A program made the translations under genes and the position numbers. A stretch of DNA of 64,000 bases from JAWLHK01 sp041690355 [NCBI: bacterium] (GTDB taxonomy: Bacteria; J088; JAWLBW01): the NCBI GenBank assembly GCA_041690355.1, contig JAWLHK010000023.1:1-64000 (forward strand), read 5' to 3'. Below the pieces are notes generated by a model. It was not told where the DNA came from. It did no database searches and was given only the letters and a program-made list of their open reading frames with translations. Below are positions 16,901 to 25,243 of the stretch, one piece after another. Every line of letters starts with the position of its first letter. The first letter of the stretch is position 1.

Positions 16901-17182
16901 CCGCACGATGGCTGCCAGGCGGTCACGCCGCGCGGCATCTTCGTACGGGCGGGCGAGCGCGCGAAAGCGGCGCTGAATCCGGAGGGCCTCATCGGCAAAG
17001 CCACTCTCCTGCGCGCGACGGACTTCGGCCGCGGCCCGCTCGAGATTACGGCGCGCGAGCAGCAGTCGCAGCTCCTTCTCCTGCATCTGGAGATCGGGCA
17101 GACCGAGGGGCGCCGCCGCTGCGGTTCGCACAGGCCCGAAGAGGAGCGCGAAGACGAGCGGAAGCCAGAGGCGTCCCTTCAC
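13982..17182 (-). CDS. Large periplasmic TPR protein (about 1066 residues)
   Basis: Exported 1066-residue protein. A signal peptide (about 1-24, ending VRTAAAA) is followed by TPR-like helical pairs along nearly the whole length. Tol-Pal YbgF-style repeats are clear (DADLVLDAVQTVIDSYA, YAEALAIYEKLLARHPKAES, LPRAIDAYGFLLARFPRARE). The last 60 residues form a separate small domain ending in FPAAKEVVR. The size resembles the giant TPR protein AgnA/GltD of the myxobacterial gliding machine, but identity is not shown. The start is GTG and overlaps the upstream gene by 4 nt (GTGA). It probably acts as a periplasmic scaffold with its operon neighbours. Confidence 0.75.
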   Translation of the reverse strand: MKGRLWLPLVFALLFGPVRTAAAAPLGLPDLQMQEKELRLLLARRNLERAAAEVRRAQESGFADEALRIQRRFRALARPYEDAARRDRLAAIVRLERFAAASTQPVHGADALLRLASLYMEVEDERYGAAMAQALGRDPEEDEGAIPRRDYADARRVLQELLSRYPDSGHRALARYLIGYCFLEEGHESAAAATFTQLLEEDPGIPFRSELLVRVGDYHFEAGRLERAETYYAEATGGDDVWMDRALYKRAWTLYRMDRYAEAVSAFTRLADMGRSRPDLLEESLQYLAISYVEGFGYAAAVTHMAERGPRDFDQRLRRRVADVLFDSTRFPEAISAYTAAMARIPLGPERLELAQRVLAALHQERRLDEAVAMRRAFVEDFATGSTWYAAQATRPALQAQADRLAERFLFEFATYHHYRKLRGVAESEPMAEAAYRDYLARYAGKPRAVPMAFYLAEILYDRGEFASAIGLYETVALSAPDPATDIAARAAYNMVLSARELAGGKAADGPDRLLEVSRKFADLRPTDERSPLVLYHAARRLCDAGRGAPCREELKALIDRYPDADLVLDAVQTVIDSYAADKRYGELAAWADRILRGRHMAVAAEAAHIREIVGAAMFHEALARERGGEVEPAVRNYLGVYARYGATRSGTTALFNAGHLREKEKRYAEALAIYEKLLARHPKAESAPRAAFRRAWIYEQVLDLPRAIDAYGFLLARFPRAREAVEARFNRATLLAGVERHAEAAAEFEAHYQLYGVDATATSDALLRAAAQWEAAGELERARQRYEEFARMRLTPRAPFALWKAAQISEGKVRAKLLDRGLALCAAVAKAGLSPEDGVLAALRFDRAEADRKAYFDLELPTRLERAAAVLERKAALLKRLESAYAGVVAAGDTYYALAAMYRIGELYQHFADMLFAAPVPAGLAEDEAEIYRAELADQAAPLEDKALQAFRKAMAKAERDSLENEWTARIREALDRRPVRIRILTADLTPPVVTADRDTPPILLRAATPSQAPRPPISHSGEPQTVGDWQLERLLIGAGLAERLYFGEGRTWVHRFPAAKEVVR

Positions 17183-19659
17183 CGTGCACCTCGCGGCACG
17201 GCCGGTTCTTCCGGCGACAGAACTCCGGAACCGGAGTCCAACCGGTACACGACGCCGGCCTTCAGGCGCCGCACGATCGTGCGGGAGCCACGCGCAGAGT
17301 CAAAGTCGATCTGGTGAACTCCGGGCGTCAGAAAGACCGTCCGCTCGAACAGGGGGTAGTAGGCGCCGTCGATCAGGAGCGCGCCAAGTTCCGGATCGGC
17401 AAGCAGCACCGCCTGTTCGATGCGGCTGGTCTCCTCGTCGGCTTGGCGGTCGCTGTTACGTTGCAGTTCCCGCTCCCGGCGAACGGCGCGAAATGTGCCC
17501 AGTTCCCCGTCGAGCGCCGCATGGCCTTGGTCCAGGCCGACGGCCGCGTCTTCGAGGGCCGCGCGCTGCCGGGCCTGCAGCCCCTGTGCAGGCGGCCCGG
17601 GCTCGGCTGCCGGCTTCTCGGCAGCGGTCTCGTATGCGGCGCGCAATTGTTCCAGGTGCGCCTGGCGCACCGTCTGCAGCCCTGCGAGCCTCGCTGCCGC
17701 CACGTTGCGTCTGCGCCAGGCGGCGTCGACCATCCCCATCCGCGCGTTCTCGAGCAACCCGGCCAGCTCGGCTCGAAAGCGCCCTGCCTCATCGAGCACG
17801 ATCTGCCCCCTTTGGGTCTCGAGCTCGCCCTGAAGTTTGCGCAAGGCGGCACCGATCTGGACCGCACGCTCGAGGCGCATGCGGATTCGCGCGCGGGAAG
17901 CAACGGCCCGGCGTTGACGGACCTCGACGAGATCGCGCGCAACCGAAGCGAGCGTCTTGTTGACCCGGTCGAGCCTGCGCGCCAGAGCCCGCGCGCCCGC
18001 CAGGGCACGCGGCGGGGTGCGGTAAACGAACGTGTCGAGCATGGCGGCGATCAGCCTGGATTCAAGCTGCGTGGCGGCGAGGATGCCGTCGTGAATGCGT
18101 ACCTCCGTTCTATCGAGCTTCACGAAAGCCGTCTCGATGTCGGCCAGGGGCCGCACGGCGTCGGGCGCCGGATGCACGGCGTCAGCGCTCCATAGCGCCG
18201 CATCGGCCATCTGCATGAGGCGTACCAGCTCCTGCCGACGCTCGACATTGCGAACGGCAAGTTCACGAAGTTCCCTTTTCTGCGCGCGCGCCGCCGCCAG
18301 TTCGCTGCGAAGCCGCATGTACACCTCTCCCGTGCGGCCGGGAAGGCGCTCGCCCATCGACGCGACGCGCCGGTCGAATTCGGCTTCAATCTCGCTGAAT
18401 TCGGCCTCGAGTGCAGCGCGCTCGTGCAGCAGGCGCCGAATGGACTCATCCCCGGTCTGACTGAACGAGTTCTCGGCGAGGTTCTGCACCTCGCGAAGGT
18501 CGCGCAGGGTGCCCACCAGATGGCGTTGCAGGCGGGCCGAAAGCTCCGACAGTTCGCGGGCGCGCGCCAGGTGATCGCTTCTGCCGAGGCGTGTCAGAAG
18601 TTCGACGTCGTCGCGCTGTGCACGGGCAAGCGTCCGGTTGATGTCGAGGACGTAGGCGGCGTAGGCGTCGGCCGGACGTGTGACCGCATGAACGCGCGCG
18701 ATGTGCAGATCGAGCGCGCCGAAGCGGGCGATGTAGGCGGCGAAGCTTTCTTCGGCGTCGTCGAAGCGGTCGGTAGCGAGCAGGTGGTAGCCGTAGCTGA
18801 CTTCGGCGCGCGGCAGCAGATCGCTGCGCGGCCGCTCGACGGCAAGCCGCAGCAGAACGCCGGCAGCCGCCGTAACGTCGCCGGCGGCGGCATGGACCCA
18901 GGAAGTTTCGAACAGGCTGCGGTCGAGAAGCGGCGAACGCTCGGGGAGCGCCGCAAAAGCGGCTGCGGCGGCATGCAGGTCGCCGTGCTGGGCCTCGAGG
19001 CGGCCTCTGGCCAGAAAGAGGCGGTCGTAGAGATCGGGATCTTCGTCGCGATCGAAGCCCTTCGCCGTATCCGTCAGAATCCGCCGCGCCCCCGCAATGT
19101 CGCCGGCGAAGTAGCTGGCAAGGCCGAAAAGGTATCCCGCCTCCCGCCCGAGAGAACCCTCAGGCGGCACGCCGGCGAGCAGGCTTGCCGCCTCCAGAAA
19201 CAGCCCGGCACGGTACGCGGACCGGGCGGCGGCGAGGCGCAGGGTGACCGGCGGATCTCCGTACGCGCGCTCCCAGGCCTGGAGTGCCTCGAGGGCCCGG
19301 TCCGGCTTTCCACCCAGGTGAAAAAGGTGGACCCGGGCGGTGAGAGCCTGCCGGCGCCAGGGTTCTCCGTGCCCCACCAGCTCAACGAGCAGCGCCTCGG
19401 CGCTCGGATAGAAACCTACCGCGGTATAGGCGGCGGCCAGGCGGGCGATGACCGAAGGGGGCACCGCGGCGCGCGATTTCTGAACGTGGCGCACCGCCGT
19501 CAGGAGCGGGGGTATGGAGGCCCAGGCATCCCCGGCCGCCAGGTGCGCGTCGGCCACCCGCAGCTGGTCGGCGACCAGATCGGTCTCGGGAATCTGAACG
19601 GCGCCGGGCGGCGCAAGCGCCAGCAATCCGGCCATGCACGCAGCGGCAAACAGACTCAT
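17179..19659 (-). CDS. Periplasmic TPR / coiled-coil protein (826 residues)
   Basis: Exported protein with a signal peptide (about 1-21). The N-terminal 300 residues are TPR-like (AYTAVGFYPSAEALLVELVG, LEALQAWERAYGD). From about 340 to 740 it becomes a long, Arg/Glu/Ala-rich coiled coil (LSARLQRHLVGTLRDLRE, LRSELAAARAQKRELREL). The C-terminal 70 residues (LLIDGAYYPLFERTVFLTPG) resemble a PEGA-type beta domain, which often contacts the envelope. A coiled coil this long could span the periplasm (inference). It lies between a 230-residue exported protein and the 1066-residue TPR protein in the same operon. Confidence 0.7.
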   Translation of the reverse strand: MSLFAAACMAGLLALAPPGAVQIPETDLVADQLRVADAHLAAGDAWASIPPLLTAVRHVQKSRAAVPPSVIARLAAAYTAVGFYPSAEALLVELVGHGEPWRRQALTARVHLFHLGGKPDRALEALQAWERAYGDPPVTLRLAAARSAYRAGLFLEAASLLAGVPPEGSLGREAGYLFGLASYFAGDIAGARRILTDTAKGFDRDEDPDLYDRLFLARGRLEAQHGDLHAAAAAFAALPERSPLLDRSLFETSWVHAAAGDVTAAAGVLLRLAVERPRSDLLPRAEVSYGYHLLATDRFDDAEESFAAYIARFGALDLHIARVHAVTRPADAYAAYVLDINRTLARAQRDDVELLTRLGRSDHLARARELSELSARLQRHLVGTLRDLREVQNLAENSFSQTGDESIRRLLHERAALEAEFSEIEAEFDRRVASMGERLPGRTGEVYMRLRSELAAARAQKRELRELAVRNVERRQELVRLMQMADAALWSADAVHPAPDAVRPLADIETAFVKLDRTEVRIHDGILAATQLESRLIAAMLDTFVYRTPPRALAGARALARRLDRVNKTLASVARDLVEVRQRRAVASRARIRMRLERAVQIGAALRKLQGELETQRGQIVLDEAGRFRAELAGLLENARMGMVDAAWRRRNVAAARLAGLQTVRQAHLEQLRAAYETAAEKPAAEPGPPAQGLQARQRAALEDAAVGLDQGHAALDGELGTFRAVRRERELQRNSDRQADEETSRIEQAVLLADPELGALLIDGAYYPLFERTVFLTPGVHQIDFDSARGSRTIVRRLKAGVVYRLDSGSGVLSPEEPAVPRGAR

Positions 19660-19665
19660 CGGCGA

Positions 19666-20358
19666 TTACCTCACCGTGAATTTCAGAGCCGGCCGATCGC
19701 GCAGTTCCGCGCCGACGCCGCGATCGACCGCCTCGACGGCGAGCTCGACGGCGTGGTCTCTGGGTGTAGAGAAGTGATACTGACTGCGCAGCTCGAAGCG
19801 GTACTCCTCCATATAGGTAAAGAGCCCGTATCCGGTGGCGCGCAGGGTATAGACGACGTCCATCGTGTGGTTGCCCGGGAGTACGCTTGCGTCGAAGACG
19901 ACGAGCATGTTCTGCCCCTTCAGCCGCGTCACGTCGTCGCTCGTGTAGACGGTGAAGCCGTCGAGCTTATATTCAACCGATTCGATTTCGAAGGCTTTGC
20001 CCAGGTTGTTTTCGTGCAGAACGAGAAGTTTCGTGCCGGTCACGAATCCCGTCGAGATATCCTCACCCAGCGAGAGGACTTCGGAACGAAGATCCTGAAT
20101 CTGCCCGCCAAGCATCCGCATGCGCCGTTCGAGATCTTCCAGCTCGGCCTGGTTCTCGGGCCGGGGCGGCCTGGCCTCATCCAGGGCCGGAACCTCGAGC
20201 CGTGGGGCCGGCTTTGCGGGTTGATTTTCGGGTTCGGCGGGCTCCATTTCGTAGCCCAGCCCCTCCGGCAGCGGATCTCCCGTCGGTTCTGCCCAGGCAA
20301 GCGACGCGCCGAACCCCAGGATGAGCGAAAGCGTGATGACGAAGCGCGATCTCTTCAT
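19666..20358 (-). CDS. Exported protein of TPR operon, coiled coil plus beta domain
   Basis: 230-residue protein with a signal peptide (MKRSRFVITLSLILGFGASLAWA), a Pro/Glu-rich linker, a short coiled coil (ELEDLERRMRMLGGQIQDLR) and a C-terminal beta-rich domain (AFEIESVEYKLDGFTVYTSD ... NHTMDVVYTLRATGYG). The C-terminal domain resembles proteins from myxobacterial TPR clusters that are often mislabelled dihydrolipoamide acetyltransferase (from memory). The ATG at 20358 follows a GGGGGGAA site. It is the first gene of the TPR operon, with a leader of about 130 nt from the promoter at 20497-20525. Confidence 0.7.
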   Translation of the reverse strand: MKRSRFVITLSLILGFGASLAWAEPTGDPLPEGLGYEMEPAEPENQPAKPAPRLEVPALDEARPPRPENQAELEDLERRMRMLGGQIQDLRSEVLSLGEDISTGFVTGTKLLVLHENNLGKAFEIESVEYKLDGFTVYTSDDVTRLKGQNMLVVFDASVLPGNHTMDVVYTLRATGYGLFTYMEEYRFELRSQYHFSTPRDHAVELAVEAVDRGVGAELRDRPALKFTVR

Positions 20359-20496
20359 GATTCCCCCCGCAGACATCCGCCCCGCACGTTCGGCCGGCTG
20401 AACGTCCGCTATGTCATGCCCGGCCTGCGGCATCGTTCGCCCTCGCGGCCAGGGCACGCATGCAGCCGAGCGCCTTGCAGGCGACCGTACAAGTCC

Positions 20497-20525
20497 ACGT
20501 TAAACCCGGCTTTCCAATCTGTCAA
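20497..20525 (-). promoter_or_regulatory. Promoter of the TPR operon
   Basis: Minus strand: perfect TTGACA (20525-20520), 17-nt spacer, TAACGT (20502-20497). It is divergent from the epimerase promoter only 15 bp away, so one regulator could control both units. It drives five exported-protein genes. Confidence 0.65.
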
Positions 20526-20540
20526 CAACTTGCCTACCCA

Positions 20541-20569
20541 TTGACCTGCCGTCGGGCAGACCCTAAGCT
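20541..20569 (+). promoter_or_regulatory. Promoter of the epimerase gene
   Basis: TTGACC (20541-20546), 17-nt spacer, TAAGCT (20564-20569), followed by a strong ribosome site (GAGGAGGGAG) just before the ATG at 20594. Confidence 0.6.
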
Positions 20570-20593
20570 GGAAGAAAAAGAAGAGGAGGGAGT

Positions 20594-21544
20594 ATGCTTC
20601 TGGTCACCGGCGGCGCAGGCTTCATCGGATCTCATCTCGTGCAGACGCTCCTCGACCGGGGTAACCCCGTGCGCGTGGTCGACAACTTCTCAACCGGACG
20701 CCGCGAGAATCTGGCCCCGTTCGCCGACCGAATCGATCTCGTAGAAGGCGACCTTTCTGACCCCGCAATCGCCACGCGGGCGGTCGAAGGGGTCCGCCTC
20801 GTATTCCACCAGGCGGCGCTGCCGAGCGTGCCGCGTTCGATTCGCGATCCGCTGCACACGCACGCAAGCAACGTCACGGCGACGCTCAACCTGCTCGAAG
20901 CCGCCCGCAACGCAGGCGTGCGCCGCTTCGTCTACGCCGCCAGCTCCTCGGCCTACGGCGACACTCCGACGCTCCCCAAGGTCGAGACGATGCCGACCAA
21001 CCCGCGGTCTCCCTACGCCGTCGCCAAGCTGGCCGGTGAGGCCTACTGCCAGGCGTTTTACCGGACACACGGCCTCGAAACGGTGGCGCTGCGCTACTTC
21101 AACATCTTCGGGCCGCGCCAGGATCCGGCCTCGGAGTATGCCGCAGTCATCCCCCGCTTTTTCGAGCGGCTCATGTCCGGCGAGCCGCCGGTGATCTTCG
21201 GCGACGGCTTCCAGTCGCGCGACTTTACCTACATCGAGAACGCCGTCCAGGCGAACCTGTGCGCCGCCGAGGCCGACGGAGTCGCCGGCGAAGTGTTCAA
21301 CGTGGGTTGCGGGCAGCGCTTCACGCTGAACCGGCTGGTCGAGATGATGCAGCACGAACTCAGGACGCGCATCCCGACGCGTCATATCGAGCCCCGCCCG
21401 GGCGACGTGCGCCACTCCCAGGCCGATATCGAGAAAGCGCGCGAACGCCTGGGCTACGAGCCGAAGGTGAGCCTTCAGGAGGGGCTGCGCCGGACGCTCG
21501 TCTGGATGCAAGAGGGGCGCCAGGAAGCGAAAAAGGCCGCCTGA
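20594..21544 (+). CDS. NAD-dependent nucleotide-sugar epimerase/dehydratase (extended SDR)
   Basis: Cytosolic 316-residue extended SDR that interconverts UDP- or GDP-sugars, probably a UDP-hexose 4-epimerase. The Rossmann motif GGAGFIGS is at residues 6-13, VVDNFSTGRREN binds the nucleotide, AASSSAYG holds the catalytic Ser/Thr region, and SPYAVAKLAGE has the Tyr-x3-Lys pair. RYFNIFGPRQDP and RDFTYIENAV are typical of the WbpP/GalE-like group. Substrate choice cannot be settled by eye. It probably feeds surface polysaccharide synthesis, given the export operon nearby. Confidence 0.85.
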   Translation: MLLVTGGAGFIGSHLVQTLLDRGNPVRVVDNFSTGRRENLAPFADRIDLVEGDLSDPAIATRAVEGVRLVFHQAALPSVPRSIRDPLHTHASNVTATLNLLEAARNAGVRRFVYAASSSAYGDTPTLPKVETMPTNPRSPYAVAKLAGEAYCQAFYRTHGLETVALRYFNIFGPRQDPASEYAAVIPRFFERLMSGEPPVIFGDGFQSRDFTYIENAVQANLCAAEADGVAGEVFNVGCGQRFTLNRLVEMMQHELRTRIPTRHIEPRPGDVRHSQADIEKARERLGYEPKVSLQEGLRRTLVWMQEGRQEAKKAA

Positions 21545-21556
21545 GCGACCGCGCAC

Positions 21557-23071
21557 TCAGCGCATCGTCGCGGTGACGATGCCGCCATAATCCCCGCCGG
21601 GAAACAGGCGGAAGTTCTCAAGCCGCTCCGAGGCGACGGCGATGTCATCCTGCACCCAGAGAGTGACATAGGGGAGATCCGCGGCCAGACGTTCCTGTAC
21701 GCCGACGTACAGCGCCCGCCGGGCCTCGGAGTCCGTCTCGGCGCGCGCCGCCTCGATCCAGGCGTCGACTTCGGGCACCGCGTATCCGCCCCGGTTCGCG
21801 CCCGACGGCGGCCGGCTTGCCGAGTGGAACATGTTGTAGAGGGCGTCAGGCTCGACGATGCCGACCCAGGTGAGGCTGAAGAGCTGAAAATTGCCCGATC
21901 GGATATCGTCGAAGAACGTTCCGAACTCGAGCGAGCGAACCTCTACGCCGATACCGACGGCGCGCAGCTGTTCTGCAATCGCCTCGGCGATCCGCCGCCG
22001 GAGCGGATTGGTCGATGTCTTGTAGATCAGCGAGAAACGAGGGAGCGGCCCGTCGCCGTCCGGATCGCGCAGTCCCGCCTCGTCAAGCAGGCGCAGGGCA
22101 AGTTCGGGGTCGTAGGGGATCGGCTCGAGAGTGCCCGCGTGGTCGGGGAGCAGCGGCGACAGCACCGACTCGACGGGCGCCGCGTGGCCGGCGAGCAGGC
22201 TGGCGATGATCGCCCGGCGATCGACGGCGTGCGCGATGGCGCGGCGCACCTGCGGGAGGCTGAGCACCGGATCGGCGAGGCGGAATCCGAGGTAGCTCAC
22301 GTTCAGCCCCGGCTGCCGGTAGACGCGGAAGCGCGGCTGGGCGGCGAACTGCGCCAGCGCATCGGGAGGCACGCTGTTGATGAGCAGTTGCACGCTCCCC
22401 TTGCGCAGCTCGAGCACGCGCGTGATGTCGTTGGGAACCGCTTTGACGACGACCCGCCGCAGCCCGGGCAGGCCCCGATGGTAAGTCTCGAAGCGGCGGA
22501 GGACCGTGCGCGCCCCCGGCTCGAAATCCACGAGCGCGAACGGCCCCGCGCCGACGGGCCGCCGCGAAAGCTCGCGGCCGCTTGCGCGCGGCACGATCCC
22601 CTGCGTCAGGCTGTCGAGAAACGGCGCGAATGGGCGGCGCAGCGTGAAGCGCACCGTGCGCGGATCGACGACGGCGGCCGTCACCAGTTCCGCAAAGGCG
22701 TCGGCGCGCGGGCTGCGCAGGGCGGGGTCGCGGATGGAGTCGAACGTGAAAGCAACGTCGGCGGCGGTAAGCGGCCGCCCGTCGTGAAAGCGCAGCCCCT
22801 CGCGCAGACGCACGACGATCGTGCGTGCGTCGGGAACCGCGTACGATTCCGCCAGGTCGGGAACGAGGCGCGCATTCTCGTCGCGCGCCAGCAGGCCGGC
22901 GTAGAGGAGATTGTTGATGCGCGAGGAGTAGGCGTCGAGCGCGAACCGGGGGTCGAAGTCGACCGGGGCGCTCTCCTCGGCGATAACCAGCTCGCCGGCC
23001 GGTCGGGCACGCTGGCAGCCGATCGGACCGAGAACCAGCAGCACGGCCGCAAGGAGCAGGGCGCTGCGCAT
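21557..23071 (-). CDS. Peptide/nickel-type ABC transporter substrate-binding lipoprotein
   Basis: Extracytoplasmic solute-binding protein of family 5 (DppA/OppA type), 504 residues. The signal sequence ends in a marginal lipobox (LGPIGC, Cys about 19). Family features include LVPDLAESYAV, VVRLREGLRFHDGRPLTAAD, DVAFTFDSIRDP and RRAIAHAVDRRAII. No permease or ATPase genes lie beside it, so it is an orphan binding protein, or its partners are elsewhere. It is the last gene of the maf-yggS-rpe unit, 5 nt after rpe. The bound ligand is unknown. Confidence 0.88.
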   Translation of the reverse strand: MRSALLLAAVLLVLGPIGCQRARPAGELVIAEESAPVDFDPRFALDAYSSRINNLLYAGLLARDENARLVPDLAESYAVPDARTIVVRLREGLRFHDGRPLTAADVAFTFDSIRDPALRSPRADAFAELVTAAVVDPRTVRFTLRRPFAPFLDSLTQGIVPRASGRELSRRPVGAGPFALVDFEPGARTVLRRFETYHRGLPGLRRVVVKAVPNDITRVLELRKGSVQLLINSVPPDALAQFAAQPRFRVYRQPGLNVSYLGFRLADPVLSLPQVRRAIAHAVDRRAIIASLLAGHAAPVESVLSPLLPDHAGTLEPIPYDPELALRLLDEAGLRDPDGDGPLPRFSLIYKTSTNPLRRRIAEAIAEQLRAVGIGVEVRSLEFGTFFDDIRSGNFQLFSLTWVGIVEPDALYNMFHSASRPPSGANRGGYAVPEVDAWIEAARAETDSEARRALYVGVQERLAADLPYVTLWVQDDIAVASERLENFRLFPGGDYGGIVTATMR

Positions 23072-23076
23072 GCGCT

Positions 23077-23751
23077 TCAGATGGACAGGGCCTTGTCGGC
23101 GCTCTCGCGGATGGCGCCGAGGGTCGCCCGATAATCGTTCCCCTGGAACACCGCCGATCCGGCCACGAGAATCCCGGCGCCGGCACGCACGACGTCTCCC
23201 GCGTTGGCGGCCTTGACGCCGCCATCGACCTCGATGGGGATGTCCTTGCGGCCGCGCGCGTCGAGCAGCCCACGGATGTCGCGGATCTTCTGGAGGGCCG
23301 ACGGGATGAAGGACTGCCCGCCGAACCCGGGGTTCACGCTCATGACGAGAACGTAGTCAATGTCGTCGAGGACGTAGTCGAGCACCTGGATGGGAGTCGC
23401 CGGGTTCAGCACGACGCCGGCCTGCGCGCCGAGCTTGCGGATCATGGTCAGCGTGCGCTGCAGGTGAAAACCGGCCTCGGGATGCACGCTCACCATCGAA
23501 GCGCCTTCCTTCACGAACTGCTCGACATAGCGGTCGGGCTCGACGATCATGAGGTGGCAGTCGATGGGGAGTTTCGTCGAGCGCTTGACCGCTTCGACCA
23601 GCAGGGGGCCGATGGTGATGTTCGGCACGAAGCGGCCGTCCATGACGTCGAAGTGGATGATATCGGCGCCGGCCTCTTCGCAGGCGCGGACCTCATCGCC
23701 GAGGCGGGCGAAGTCGGCCGACAGGATGCTGGGTGCGATACGGATGGTCAT
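23077..23751 (-). CDS. rpe: Ribulose-phosphate 3-epimerase
   Basis: Cytosolic pentose-phosphate enzyme interconverting ribulose-5-P and xylulose-5-P. The 224-residue length is normal. It starts IAPSILSADFARLGDE, has the metal/active-site signatures IIHFDVMDGRFVPN and DCHLMIVEP, MSVNPGFGGQSF, and the second catalytic Asp in EVDGGVKAAN. It lies 48 nt downstream of yggS in the same direction. Confidence 0.97.
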   Translation of the reverse strand: MTIRIAPSILSADFARLGDEVRACEEAGADIIHFDVMDGRFVPNITIGPLLVEAVKRSTKLPIDCHLMIVEPDRYVEQFVKEGASMVSVHPEAGFHLQRTLTMIRKLGAQAGVVLNPATPIQVLDYVLDDIDYVLVMSVNPGFGGQSFIPSALQKIRDIRGLLDARGRKDIPIEVDGGVKAANAGDVVRAGAGILVAGSAVFQGNDYRATLGAIRESADKALSI

Positions 23752-23799
23752 GGAAATACTTCTCTGCGGGGTTCGCGTCTCGGTCGGGCTCCGGGAGAC

Positions 23800-24498
23800 T
23801 CAACGGGGCCTGGTCTCGCGGTGGCCGAAGATGGCCGTCCCCACGCGAACCAAGGTCGCCCCCTCGAGAATCGCAGACTCGAAATCGCCGCTCATGCCCA
23901 TCGAAAGTTCGGGCAGCGGGCGGTCGAAGTCCTGAGATAGACTATCACGCAACGCGCGCAGGCGTCGAAAGAAAGGGCGTGCCGCTTCGGAGTTTGCGAC
24001 GGCGGGGGGAATCGTCATCAAGCCTTCCCACGAGAGGGCCCCGCACGCCGCGAGGGCGCGCGCCGCATCCCCGGCCGCCTCGGGAGCCACGCCGCTCTTC
24101 GACGTTTCGTCGCCGACGTTGACCTGCAGCAGGACGGGAATGCGCAGACCGGCCTCGCGCGCGGCCGCGTCCAGCTTCTGGATGGCCGAGAGGCTGTCGA
24201 GCCCGTGCACGAATGCTTGCGGAAATGCGAGGTCGCGCGCCTTGCGCGACTGCAGATGCCCGATGAAATGCCAGCGGATGCCGGGCAGGTCGGCGAGCGC
24301 ACGCCGCTTGGCGACGAGTTCCTGCACGTAGTTCTCGCCGAAGTCGCGCTGCCCGGCCGCATAGGCTTCACGGATGGCCTCGGCCGCATGCGTCTTGCTC
24401 ACGGCCACCAGGCGCACCGCATCACGGGGACGGCCCGCGCGTTCGCAGGCGGCGGCCACGGCAGCGCGCACGGCAGCGAGCCGTTGCGCGATGTTCAT
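23800..24498 (-). CDS. yggS: YggS/PLPBP family pyridoxal-phosphate homeostasis protein
   Basis: Cytosolic single-domain PLP-binding protein (fold III barrel), 232 residues. It buffers pyridoxal phosphate and has no known catalytic activity. The PLP lysine is in LVAVSKTH (about 36). Other family signatures are DFGENYVQEL, WHFIGHLQSRKA, LLQVNVGDETSKSG, LSMGMSGDFESAI and VRVGTAIFG. The start overlaps the maf stop by 4 nt. Confidence 0.95.
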   Translation of the reverse strand: MNIAQRLAAVRAAVAAACERAGRPRDAVRLVAVSKTHAAEAIREAYAAGQRDFGENYVQELVAKRRALADLPGIRWHFIGHLQSRKARDLAFPQAFVHGLDSLSAIQKLDAAAREAGLRIPVLLQVNVGDETSKSGVAPEAAGDAARALAACGALSWEGLMTIPPAVANSEAARPFFRRLRALRDSLSQDFDRPLPELSMGMSGDFESAILEGATLVRVGTAIFGHRETRPR

Positions 24499-25088
24499 GC
24501 CGGCTCCGTGGCGGCGGGGAGGCCGTGCGCGCGCAACAGCTCGACCACCTCGGCCAGCGGCAGGCCGATGACGTTGCTGACCGAACCGTCGACACCGGTG
24601 ACGAAGTGCGCAGCGCGCCCCTGGATGGCATAGGCGCCCGCCTTGTCGCGCGGCTCGCCGGTGGCGACGTACCAGCGTATTTCGGCGTCCTGCAGCGGGC
24701 GGAAGGACACGGCCGTGATCACGCAGCCGTCGACCACGGTACCGCCGGGTATGGCGAGCGCATAGCCGGTCGTCACCGCATGAACACGTCCGGAGAGGCG
24801 CGCCAGCATGCGCGCGGCGTCGGCGTCGTCGGCGGGTTTGCCGAAAATCTCGCCGTCGAGGATCACCGAGGTATCGGCTCCGAGCACGAACCGCGCCCCA
24901 CCCTGGCGGGCGGCCACGGCGGCCGCCTTCTCGCGGGCCAGCCGGCGCACGTAGGCTTCGGGGGCCTCGGCGGCCCGCGGCGTTTCATCAATGTCGGCGG
25001 CCTCGACCGTCAGCCGCAGGCCCAGATCCGCAAGCATTTCGCGGCGCCGGGCCGAGCCCGAGGCCAACACCAGTTCCCTTGTCAGCAT
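24495..25088 (-). CDS. maf: Maf family nucleoside-triphosphate pyrophosphatase
   Basis: House-cleaning pyrophosphatase that hydrolyses non-canonical or canonical dNTP/UTP, 197 residues. It has the SxSxRR start (LASGSARRREML), DIDETP, the catalytic Asp in GADTSVILDG and the RDKAGAYAIQG motif, and ends in IGLPLAEVVELL. The ATG at 25088 gives the canonical N-terminus. A TACAAT box at 25113-25108 on the minus strand may be its -10. Confidence 0.93.
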   Translation of the reverse strand: MLTRELVLASGSARRREMLADLGLRLTVEAADIDETPRAAEAPEAYVRRLAREKAAAVAARQGGARFVLGADTSVILDGEIFGKPADDADAARMLARLSGRVHAVTTGYALAIPGGTVVDGCVITAVSFRPLQDAEIRWYVATGEPRDKAGAYAIQGRAAHFVTGVDGSVSNVIGLPLAEVVELLRAHGLPAATEPA

Positions 25089-25185
25089 GTCGCTACCGAA
25101 ATCGTTTATTGTACCGGGAATCGAGGGCGCCGCGCCGCACCCGTTTCTTCCCCGGCGAGCGCTCTGTCGCAACGGCGGTATTCCT

Positions 25186-25215
25186 GTTGAAATCTTGAAA
25201 ACCGGCCCGATAGAA
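25186..25215 (+). promoter_or_regulatory. Promoter of the PBP-uvrA unit
   Basis: TTGAAA (25186-25191), 18-nt spacer, TAGAAT (25210-25215). The predicted start near 25222 leaves about 20 nt before the GTG start at 25244. No clear Shine-Dalgarno site is seen in that leader. Confidence 0.55.
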
Positions 25216-25243
25216 TGACGAGATCCCCTACCCAGAATTTCGA

